64,000 bases of DNA from Psettodes erumei (lineage: Eukaryota > Chordata > Actinopteri > Pleuronectiformes > Psettodidae). Shown here in pieces: positions 36,651 to 46,238 of this stretch. Location of the stretch: contig JAFBJZ010000510.1 of assembly GCA_016785225.1 (NCBI GenBank), positions 868,001-932,000 on the forward strand. Reading direction: 5' to 3'. Position numbers and translations under genes: made by a program. Position 1 is the first letter of the stretch; each line of letters starts with the position of its first letter. The notes beneath the pieces were generated by a model that did not search any database, was not told the DNA's origin, and worked only from the letters and a program-made list of their open reading frames with translations.

Positions 36651-38008
36651 TGAGAGGCCTCGCTCGCTTGGTCTCCACAGACAAAACTCCAGACCTGGGT
36701 GGGGGAGAGTTGGGGGTTGTGAGAGAGAGCGAGAGCCATTGTTATGTGTCAAATGACGGTAGGGGAAAGGTTTGACTCTGTCTTGCCCTGGTCACAAAAA
36801 TCACACTTAATCTCTTTGTGAATCATGACTCAGAACAGATGTGTTGTGCTGTGTAGCCCACGCCCTTGAGAAGACCACTGGAGAGGGTGCTGCTTCTGCA
36901 CTGGGGGGGGGGGAGAAACACACACACCTCATTTCTCGCTTCACGCCTGTTCAAACACAAACTGTTACAAACAACTCACGCATCCGAAAATAACATCCCA
37001 GTCTAAAAGGGCCAGTGGGTTCAGAAAGTGTACAGTGAAGAGACACTGAAGATGCAGTGCAGGAAAAGATTAAAATATATATATATATATAAAACAAAAA
37101 AAACTTTTTTTTGTCCTTGAACATTCCTTGATGTAAAAGAAAAATATTAAGTGTTAAGACTTTTCTCTCAGATGAACTGTGATGAGATTTAAGGTGGATG
37201 TGTGTATGTCCTTCCACATGCAGCACTTTGCTCTTTCAGCTTTGCTCTTTATTTCGACACCACATTTTGAATTACATTAGACATCATTTTATAACCCAAA
37301 AAGTTAGATTGAGGCACATAACTATCCAGTCAATTCATAATGACATTCTGTTTGTTGTGTTTTAAGTTGCAGGTATGTAGAGCTCATTTCTGAGAAGAAT
37401 TATAATTGAAGCTGAACGTTTAAAGCCTGTAAATGTGTTTTATTTTGTCAAACCAGGACCTGCATTAGTTATTAGCCTTGAACGTTTCATTTGAATGCTA
37501 TAATTTCATGTGAATAGATGTCTTTTTTTTTTTTTTGGCAAATGGTGGATACCTCACTTTGGAACTCGTTGACCTGCTGGGGACGCGTCCCTCAGCGTGG
37601 GACGTCAAAGGATTCAAACTATGTACTGCAAAAAGCACAGCTCTGCTTTGTGGGGCGGACGTGTGCGTGCAGAGTGTTCAGCGCATTGCGAGAGACTGAG
37701 GTTGTTTGGGAGCAGACGCTCTTAACAAGGAATGTGTCACTTTCAATACTGCTGTCGAGGATTGCCATTCACTGAACGTCGAGTGACTTTAAACGGGAGA
37801 AAATGTGTTGCCTCGAGCCACGGGCAGAGCTGATGAAAATGACACATTCTCGTTCATGTTGGACCTAACAAAGCTAACACACTTTAAACTTATATTATTG
37901 TCATAGCGGCACAAGAGTTGTTGGGTTTTGCCTGCTGAGTTGTGCAAGAAAGACGAAAATACTGTTCACGCTTCCTCCGTGATGCCCATGTAGATTTGAA
38001 ATTGGAGT
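36651..38008 (+). other. gfra4 3' UTR and flank
   Basis: Follows the gfra4 stop. It contains a G10 run at 36903-36912, a (TA)n run at 37075-37091 and T runs. No AATAAA was found in this part, so the 3' UTR may be long or use a variant signal. Confidence 0.4.
37075..37091. repeat. (TA)n microsatellite
   Basis: About eight TA units, in the likely 3' UTR of gfra4. Confidence 0.85.
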
Positions 38009-38895
38009 TTTAAAGGGCCGGGTCGCCGCACATCTTCTCACTTGCATCTAATGGTATGTATTCAAGCAGACACAAAATAATCGTTCAAAATTTACCATCA
38101 AGCACTGAAGAACTGTTGATGTAGTCTCTCATGATAAAGGAGCCCCAACCAAGTAAATGACCATACTGATTAGAAGTTGGACATTTCTGTATTGTAAATC
38201 CCTTTGCTTGAGTTTATGAAATCTGTCAGGCACAGTATATCTAATTATCATGAGCTATAAGCCATAACCATCAAATTTTTTTTTAAAAAGATTTCACGAC
38301 ATGTAATGAATATAGAATATATGAAAAATTTACTTTTTGAATTAAATGACTAAAGAAATTATTTTTTTTTCAATTTTCTTGAGACGCACTGGTATTTTGA
38401 ATCATGTATCTCCAATATCTCCAACTACCTTTTCTTGGCATAGTTACCGACATGCAGATTATTACATGGGATTACGGTGTATTATTAACCCCTTTTCTAG
38501 CTGGTTTAAAGCATTGACTTTTTTGGGAATGACTCTCTGAGGAGTGTCCCAGTGTTAACATGAAAACAGTAAAGCTTTAATACACTACACAGGTTATGTT
38601 ATACTGTATGAAACATGTATTACTACAGACAACCTAGCCAGATTATGCTAACTTCAAAAGAGTTGCCACTGGTCGCAGTAGTAGAATATTACATGACTAT
38701 TATGATGAATAACATTGATATCTGTACTGTGGCAGCGACACACGATTATGTGCGAGGATTCGAGCTGGACTGGGACATTGCTCACGGACAGATTTGATGG
38801 CGTCTCCAAGCTTGGGCACATAAAGTCAAATCCGTCTGCACGGAATGCCATCAGATACAAGTGAGAAAATGTTTTTGAGCGAACCAACCCTTTAA
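38009..38895. mobile_element. Non-autonomous DNA transposon with TTTAAAGGG ends
   Basis: The left end ttttaaagggccgggtcgc and the reverse complement of the right end gtttaaagggttggttcgc form imperfect terminal inverted repeats. They continue inward as acatcttctcacttgcatct (38030 onward) against acattttctcacttgtatct (from 38872 backwards) and aatggta/gatggca. About 890 bp long with no coding capacity. The family was not identified by name; the end wording is familiar from fish genomes. Confidence 0.7.
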
Positions 38896-39146
38896 ACTTC
38901 ACAAAAACTGCACTCATGTGGTTTCAGGATGATAAGAGCGTTTGAGCGATACCTCCGGTTCTGCCTCCATCTCTTATTACGATGTGTCACCAGCCGAGCT
39001 CCGCCGCCCCGTTTTGATTTGTCCCGTGCTTTAACAGTCGGCGGGCGTCGCGTCGCGTCCTCTGGCGCCGTGAGGTGACTGACCAACCTGCTTCCTGTTC
39101 GTCTGCCCCGGCAGAATCCCAGATGTGACATGTGTCACTTCCTGCA

Positions 39147-39152
39147 AATAAA
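39147..39152 (+). promoter_or_regulatory. Possible poly(A) signal for gfra4
   Basis: The first exact AATAAA I find on the + strand after the gfra4 stop, about 2.5 kb downstream. A TG-rich stretch (gtaaatggaggtggttcgg) lies 12-30 bases further on, as expected of a downstream element. An ATTAAA at 38341 lies inside a transposon-like element and is a weaker alternative. Confidence 0.3.
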
Positions 39153-39986
39153 GATGACACTGTAAATGGAGGTGGTTCGGACGGGTTTTCTTGTGCAGAG
39201 GGACTTTTTTTTTTTCCTCCACCTGTTCTGAAATTTTTCGTCAACTGACAAGATGTGACTCTTGACCCATGTGACTCCAGACTCATTGAATTTCAGCACC
39301 ACTTCTCTGTGTTTCAGAGGAAGTACTCAACCTTTTCCTCCCTCTAGCAGCGCCCATGGCATTAAGTTAAAAATCCATTTTTCATGACACACACACGGCG
39401 TGATTTGTAAAGATGTTATGGTATATTGTATATACTACACAGTGTATACCATATATACATATGCTGTCTCTAACATTCATACCTTGAATGATAATAAAAA
39501 GGATTTTATCCAAAGTTTTGCTTTTGATATGTCAGACAAAAAACAAATCACTGAGAGGCTGATTCTGACATCAAAAAGTTAGAAAGCACAACTTTCAGCA
39601 CAGTCCTGTGCATCAGAAACTTTAATAAATGAGACCCCTGGTGTAAACAAACCTAGAGCAAATTTGTGTTTCTTCTAGCCCACTGTATACCTCAAGGCTA
39701 TGGTGTGAGGAGGCTTTTGTGAGCAGCTCTGGTAAAGCATACTGCAGCTAGGAAATATGGCCAAAGGTAACAATAACACAAAAAAGCAACTGATGTAATT
39801 TTAAAAGAATCACAGTGTCTCATTGTTGTCTTCTTTGCTTTGGCAGAAAAATAAATAAATAAATTTTTAAAAAACGGCTCAGGAAGTCATCCTTTTGCAA
39901 AGTGAGACTCCAGCTGCCTGTGTGCCACCTGTGCTTTGCATATGGAGCCATAATTGGTGCCGGTCACCATGTTTTGGGTCATCAGC

Positions 39987-40018
39987 TATGTGGGACAGAC
40001 CTCCTGCTGTCCCACATA
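39987..40018. repeat. Perfect 12-bp hairpin
   Basis: TATGTGGGACAG at 39987-39998, an 8-base loop, then its exact reverse complement at 40007-40018. Confidence 0.85.
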
Positions 40019-40109
40019 CTGGAGCTGTTGTGTCCATGGCTGTGACTGCTGCTGCTCATAAAAGGCTAAACATCTGACCACTACCAGGAAGATGAGTTGC
40101 GGTTTTAGG

Positions 40110-40390
40110 TCTGTGGGGTTTTAATCATAATATATCATAAAAAGGAACAAAACAACAACAAAAAAATCTAAATATAGTGTTTTATAAGCACTTCAAAGTA
40201 TATCTTCAAAATGCAAAGAGTATAGTATGTAAAAAAAAAAAAAATACCAGAAAAGGTAATAGAACGCCTCCCAAACGGCCAAAAAGCCTTGTAAACAGAC
40301 CAAAAAATGTGCATTATGACATAATATACTATGACATAAAAATGCAAAAAAGAAACATCATCGTAAACTATGTCATAAAGATGGACTCCA
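40110..40390 (+). repeat. Second, short copy of the AT-rich tandem array
   Basis: Contains the same wording as the array at 34475-36430 (atatcttcaaaatgcaaa, tgacataaaaatgcaaaaaa, aaactatgtcataaa) about 4 kb away, outside gfra4. It also carries an A14 run. Common origin with the larger array is likely. Confidence 0.7.
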
Positions 40391-40546
40391 GGTTTGCTGT
40401 CTCAAATTAGCATGCAGCCCATCAGGTCAGGTGATTTCTGAATTATCTATTTTGGTTTTATTTAAATAAAGATTAGCATTATTTACTTGTTTGATAACGG
40501 CAGAGGAAGAAGCACTCAATGTAAGTCAACATAAGCTTCAACTAAC

Positions 40547-41813
40547 CTGGGAATTTGAAGCCTCTGCAGTTTGGTTACCTCCTCGGACAGGTTCTGGTAA
40601 GCAGGGAGAAACCTCTGGGAGAGGATAGACATCAGATAATGTTAGACGGATGAGTGGAGATACATCTGGATATAATCAAATGGAGGGGACTGACGTTTAA
40701 GACTGTGACAAAGAAGCCAAAAAGTAGCCTCTCCACTTTTAAACCTTTTCTGATCAGTGATCGTAAAACCAAACACTTCTTCTCAAACGAGTAAACACTT
40801 GTGTATTAACAACTTACTCTTGGTGTTGCAGTCAGCTTCTGGACCCGGTCGAGCTCCTCGGTCCGGCCATCGAGGACGGCTGAGATGCTGATGTTCCTGC
40901 CGGGGGTCAGGTCAGCTGGAATAACGGCTGAAGTGCCATCTGAAGGAGCACAGGGTTAATATATATTTAAATGCACTCAACCGTGAAGAACACGTCACAT
41001 ACAGACATGACAAGAACTCATACAGCGCTACATCAGTGGGCCGGTACCAGTACTGCTACATGTGTCTTTAGAGTACGTTTTGTGACACAGGTGTTTACAA
41101 ACGCATTAACTGCTTCATGTCAGATTATTTTGTGAAACTGACTGTTAGCTTGAATGAAATCCCAGGTTCTTTAGTATGAACAGTGTCAGATTTTGGATAA
41201 GCTGCGTTCATAAATCAACACGTAGCAAACGTCGCCTCTTCGTGTCATTCCTTACACAATTTGACGTATAACTGTTTCAGATTTAAATGCGTGCTGAACA
41301 TCAACATAATCTCGTGGCGTCTTTTATTCACTGTCGACATCCATAATGTAATCGTTCTCCTTTCGCTGGCACCGACTGATGCGCATGTGAATGAGGAGAG
41401 TCAGCTAGCAAAATCAACCCTGCCACGTGACCAAAATAAACAACTTTAAAGAGGGAAAAAAACACCAGACTCTTACATTTACGAGATTATTCTCATCTAT
41501 TTGTGACCTTCTACCCTGTAATTTCAGATTTGTTTTCCTAAATGTGTCCCTAATACATCGTCGCATGAAACAGTAGGGCATATTTCAGCCGAAACTTAAT
41601 TAACATCTACAAACACAACAGAGGATTACCTGTGGAAGTTCAGAGCCACATGCCGCACCCGGAACATTTCCGTCTCTTAGGCGTTCACAAAACGACGACA
41701 ATATGGACGAATGTTGAAACTGCCAATTTAGCGGTTAGTTGGAAATGTTCCTGACAACTTTGGAGGTGGGCCGACGTTGTTACAGAACGTTTAAAGTAAC
41801 AAAAACACTTACT
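40547..41813 (-). CDS. Candidate multi-exon gene of unknown function (5' part)
   Basis: Not recognised. On the - strand three segments join in frame: 41667-41630 (ATG, 12 codons plus 2 bases, donor gtaatcc), 40896-40818 (acceptor cccggcag, donor gtaagttg) and 40614-40547 (acceptor cctctcccag, donor gttagttg). Together they give about 60 residues: a short basic start (MFRVRHVALNFHR), then DGRTEELDRVQKL and YQNLSEEVTKLQRLQIP, which look helical or coiled-coil forming. The basic, acid-free start could be a mitochondrial presequence (inference). A 5' non-coding exon may end at 41813 (donor gtaagtg), with an acceptor at 41676. The middle exon is open in only one frame, which agrees with both junctions. 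3' exons were not found and probably lie left of 40540. A pseudogene or a chance chain cannot be excluded. Confidence 0.5.
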
Positions 41814-41960
41814 TTTTCTCCCGACAAAGGGGGAGGGGTCTACACTAATTATGTCAGGACGCGAGATTCAACGTCAAAGATGGCGCGCGGCCTCTTCACA
41901 GCTGCTCGCTGATTGGAGGGATTCTGAGCGGAGCGCGCTCGATGCTGCCTCTGGTGGCCT
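41814..41960 (-). promoter_or_regulatory. CpG-rich promoter-like region upstream of the unknown - strand candidate
   Basis: A CG-rich patch (gacgcgag, gatggcgcgcggc, gcggagcgcgctcgatg) with a CCAAT-type box (gattgg on the + strand, about 41911). It lies just upstream of the possible non-coding first exon ending at 41813. It ends at a (CT)n tract at 41967. The + strand ATGGCGCGC here runs into a stop after ten codons, so no + strand protein is supported. Confidence 0.35.
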
Positions 41961-41963
41961 GGT

Positions 41964-41966
<3 letters not shown>

Positions 41967-42003
<37 letters not shown>
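41967..42003. repeat. (CT)n microsatellite
   Basis: About 18 CT units next to the CpG-rich region upstream of the unknown - strand candidate. Confidence 0.9.
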
Positions 42004-42006
<3 letters not shown>

Positions 42007-42129
42007 TCAGGATTTAATCTCTTTTTTTTCTTTTTGCTTTAAGTAATTCTGTTTTTCATGGTACTTACATATACTAATACTTTGCTCCCTGATACTACTA
42101 CTTTTACTTAAGTTGCAAAAGACTGGTTA

Positions 42130-42365
42130 CATTATTGATTAATATGGCCATTATTTTCTCGATTCAATTGAGTAATCAGTTTTGTCTTAGTCATATAACT
42201 TTGAAAACATCTTGTTAGTACCTCCCACGGCTGTGACCGATATCTCTGTATTTGTCTTGCATGACAAAGAGTTTGAAAAATCCAAAACATTCAGTTTTTT
42301 GCTTGAAAAATGACTAGTTTCCCAGTTTCCAATTAATTTTCTGTTGATCGACTAATGTATTCAGC
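42130..42365 (+). repeat. Diverged teleost hAT-type MITE copy
   Basis: The wording attgattaatatggccatta with ttttctcgattcaattgagtaatc, a middle part near gaaaaatccaaaacattcag, and the end ttttctgttgatcgactaat follow a non-autonomous element that is abundant in fish (attattgattaatctgtcgattattttctcgatt...). The copy is old, with many differences. Confidence 0.5.
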
Positions 42366-43314
42366 CACTAACCCACCTCTACAGTGATAAGACTGACATT
42401 TCCAGAAATGGGGGTAGTGCTAGGATTATTTTGTTAACTCTGAAAAAGAGTGAAGCAAGACATTTTATTCCCTAGAAAACTAATTACTGAGTCATATTAC
42501 AAATTCAATTTTTGCAGACATTTGGTTTTATTTGGTGCTGTTAGTAACATCTTGGATGAGATTTATCATTTTAGAAGAAACCTGTTTTTGCTTTTAGAGC
42601 ACCTACTGCACATCAGCAGACAGGTTCTCATTCCCCAATATGGATTTATTGCAGATTATTTATGAGTGAAACCCTTCAACATAACAAGTGCTTAGGGGAA
42701 AAACATCATCATTAGTCAAAATCTGACAGCTCGGTATAAAGGATGAAGTGGGGGGTGGATACATGGGAGAAACTCCTCAGAGAATTGTTCACTAATTGTA
42801 CTAATGTGTCTAATGCTGTCAGCAAGATGTGCGTGAGAGAGAGAGAGAGAAAACACCACGCAACAACAAAATACAAATGCAGCATTTCTGAGAATTACAT
42901 TTCACCGTGTAACCTTTGTTCAGCAAATATGAAATACGACAGGGGAAATTTTATACAGACATTATTGCCCCTGACAGCTCTGCTGAAAATCCAGCCGAAT
43001 CAAAGCTGAGGGGAGATAATTATATTAGACTGTTTGGTGAAAGCAATCAAGATGAGATGACCTGGAAATGAGAAGTCTGCGAACAGTCTCTGCTTACTCG
43101 GACATAGACTGGGAGGAGGAGGAGGAGGATGGTTTCATAAACAGCATTGCCATAATGTAAAGGGGGGGTGGGAAGGCTCATATTAGCATAATGCCACAGA
43201 GCGGTGGTATGCAGGCTGTCAAAATGATCAGGATGGATTTAGTCAAAGACTTGGAATCAAAGGGCAGCACCTAATCATCTGTTTACACGCCACAAGAGCT
43301 TTAGGCAGGGTGGA
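42366..43314. other. Intergenic, no gene seen
   Basis: Mixed sequence with a short (GA)n run at 42835-42851 and a (gga)n run near 43110-43128. No coding signal. Confidence 0.45.
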
Positions 43315-44665
43315 GAAGAGGAAACAGGGTGGGACAAGGTTTTGGAGACAGAAAGACAAGGAGAGGACAACAGGTAACAGTGGGAGGAGTGAGAAGGGAG
43401 GAGGAAAGGAGAAAAAAACAAATGGGGAAAAGTGGTAAGAGAATAGGGGAAATGGGAGGGTTGAAAGAGGACAGAGAGAAGAGGAGAGGGCAGCAACAGG
43501 GGAGAGAAGAAAAGAGAGGGTGGGTCAGAGAATAAGAGGAAAAAGAGAGTGATAGAAGTCAATAAAGAATAGAAAGGAGTTAGGCTGAAAGGAAATGTGT
43601 GAGGTGGAGACAGGAGAAGAAAAGAGAAAGGGATAGAGGAGGGGAAGAAGAGATATATCAAAGAAGGGGCAGAAAAGAGACAAGAGCCTGCATGGGGTAG
43701 GAATGGAAAGAATGCGGCTAGGAGAATGGAGGGAAATAAAGACTGAGGTGAAAAATGAGAGGGTGAGAGAAAAGGAGAGAAAGTGGGGAAGAAGGTAGTG
43801 GGTAGCAGATGGAGACAGATGAAGATGATAGAGGCCATGGAGGACAGAAGAAAAATGAGAGGGAGTGGATGTGGTGACTGGGGGAGATAGAGCAATAATA
43901 CAGGACAAAAAGAAAGAGGGAGAGAAAGTAAAGAGCAGAGAGAATGAATGAAAGAAGGGAGTGTGTGAAAGAAAAAAAGAAGTGTTGGAAATATGAAGAA
44001 GAAGAGACTATGATGATGAAGAAATAAGTGAGAGAAAAGAAAAAAAGAAAAGAAGAAAGTCAGGGAAGCAATTACAGAAGATGTGAAGGGTAGAGAAAAG
44101 AGGGATGGAGTAGAGAGATGTAATGGCGAAAGAATGGTTAGGAGAAAGAGCAGGAAAGAGGGAAGAGAGATGGGTAAGAAATGGGGGAGAAGGATGGCAA
44201 AAGAGGAAGAAATGGACAGGAAAGGGGAGAAGAAGGTGAGAGAGAGTGGGTGAGAAAGAAAAGAGGGGGGCGTGAGAGAGGAAGGGGAGGACGAACGAGT
44301 GCAAATAGTTGCAGGACTAAGGGGAATGAGAGATGGAAGTAGAACGGAAAGTGAGAGAGGGATGGAAAATATGAAGACAAACAGGAGAATGGGGTGAGTG
44401 AGAGTCATAGCCAAGAACAAAGGAGGAAAGAGGCAAGGAGAGAATAAAGAGGAGGAAAAAAAAAAAGGCGTCAGACAGAGGAGAAGGTGAAAGAGTAAGT
44501 GAAGACGGGAAAGAGAGGGATAGGTGAGAGTGATAGCTCAGGGCCAAAAGAGGAAAAAAAAGGATGAGAGGAGAGTGGGAGAGAGAAACAAAAAGAGACA
44601 GAGTGAGAGAGGGGGAGATTAAAGGGAGAGAAGGAATGAAAGAGCGATGCAGGATGACTGGTGAT
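43315..44665 (+). repeat. 1.35-kb polypurine (A/G) tract
   Basis: The + strand is almost entirely A and G, made of irregular gaga, ggaa and gggag words with few pyrimidines. On the - strand this gives long Ser/Leu/Phe/Pro-rich ORFs, including one of 381 codons, which are artefacts of the missing purines rather than genes. Such tracts can form triplex (H-DNA) structures. Confidence 0.9.
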
Positions 44666-45224
44666 GAATAATTACCAGTGAGAACGCTGCAGCTCAGCGA
44701 CACTCAGCCTCTCCTGCCGCTGCTTAGCTGCAGGGCCCGGAAAAACATCAACGCGGGCATTAAAAATAGCAGCGATTATTTGAAAACGGGCCTGGAGAAA
44801 AAGTGTATTTACAGATAATAATAATTCTCAACATTTGTTTCATACCGCTCGGCAGACAGCAGCAGATGGGCGAGATGTGTCACAATATCATGATCCAATA
44901 TGGCAAAATGAAACCCCCCCCCCCCTCCAAATTTATTTAGGTCTTTCTACTTTTGATTCAGAGTGAGACATCGTGAAAAACAACTTAGCAGACTGACATG
45001 AAACTATAGATTTTTGTGACCCAATCACCTCCTCTTCTCACAATCACATCAAATATTTTCCATATCAGAAACTAATTGCTTGATTATGTGCATGGCCTGT
45101 AGAGGATGTATACAAACTTGTCCCTGTTTTAGTCTGGAACAAAATAGTAAACTTGACCAACTTGATCTTGCCAGTGTGGAAGCTGCATCAGTGGTGTTGT
45201 TGAAATTCCCAGGGACAGACTAAT

Positions 45225-45405
45225 GTGAAAATATTAGTTCCCCCAGAGGATGAACTTCATGTGATGTATTTTAGGTCATCGTCAGGTCAAACGATCATCA
45301 TCATGAGCAAAGGACGACCAAATTATTGGCTGTGGTCCCCAGAGGATGGAGCTTTGTGTCATCGTAACCCCCTAGGTCAAAATTTCCATTTCAACAACAA
45401 CAAAA
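45225..45405 (+). repeat. Degenerate fish interspersed repeat
   Basis: Two internally related stretches: cccagaggatgaacttcatg (45242) and cccagaggatggagctttgt (45338). The phrase cccagaggatgaa...ttt is typical of a fish repeat family. No open frame of interest. Confidence 0.4.
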
Positions 45406-46217
45406 TATCAAAAATCTAATTACAAGCTTGCCATAATAATTTAGAAGCACAGTTTTGATCCCATTCCATTTTGGACATGCCATAAAAATATCTTCTTTTT
45501 TTTTAATAAGCTACATTACCATTAAATTTTATGAGGACGTTTACGCTCCTGAGGATTTACACATTTGATTTTAAAACTCCCTGGACTCCATGGAAACATT
45601 ACACATTATGAGGTCAATGCTGCAGCCTCCCGGGGCCGCAAACAAGGGTTGTTTTTGAAGTTGTGCCATCAAAGAGAACTGTTTAAATTTTAGTGTACTT
45701 ACTTGAAAGATATCTCACCAGAAACTGGGCATATATTCCAAGGCACCATCCCCTCGGGTACTCCTGGCAGAGTCAAACAAGCACTATAGTAAAAATTTGA
45801 AATTAAGTTTAAAAAAAAAAAGAAGCAGTTATCAAGACAGACAGCGATGGATGGATTTTCACATTTAATAATAGACAAAAATGTTCTGTCATTCTTTTAT
45901 GTACATCAGTAATTACAAGTTCATTAAGCTATTATCCTCAAGTTTTACACGTAGTTTCATCAGCTTCTAGTAATGCTTGTTCATCTTTACACTGCTGTCT
46001 TACATACAAAATATGCTATGTACTGTAGTCACATTTTTAAAAGCCTGTGGAAGTTTTGCCATGAATGATCTTCTTTTTTTTTTTTTTAAAACCCATTCAA
46101 CAAATGTCATTCACAATACTTTCTCATTATTTACAAAAAAACAGCAACTGCTAAATTATACATATTAACAAACTACTTTGTCAGTATATATAATGCCGCT
46201 ATACAAATGGAGACAAC

Positions 46218-46238
46218 GAAAGAAAGAAAGAAAGAAAG
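46218..46238. repeat. (GAAA)n microsatellite
   Basis: Five GAAA units. Confidence 0.85.

Larger units (their letters stand above)
38896..40109. other. Intergenic sequence between gfra4 and the unknown candidate
   Basis: GC-richer at 38930-39130. - strand reading there gives a very basic 79-codon ORF (38892-39131) with no known motif, which I could not join in phase to the unknown - strand candidate. A 12-bp hairpin lies at 39987-40018. Otherwise nothing is recognised. Confidence 0.4.

Noticed and set aside
38892..39131. A basic 79-codon - strand ORF as the 3' exon of the unknown candidate
   Set aside because: The good acceptor nearby (ttatttgcag, exon start 39145) gives a stop almost at once in the required phase, and no other phase-compatible join was found.
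41869..41920. A + strand ATGGCGCGC start in a CpG-rich patch
   Set aside because: The frame stops after ten codons with no splice donor before it.
43275..44420. A 381-codon - strand ORF, the longest in the window
   Set aside because: It is the complement of the polypurine tract, made almost only of Ser, Leu, Phe, Pro and His, with no domain and further such ORFs in other frames of the same tract.
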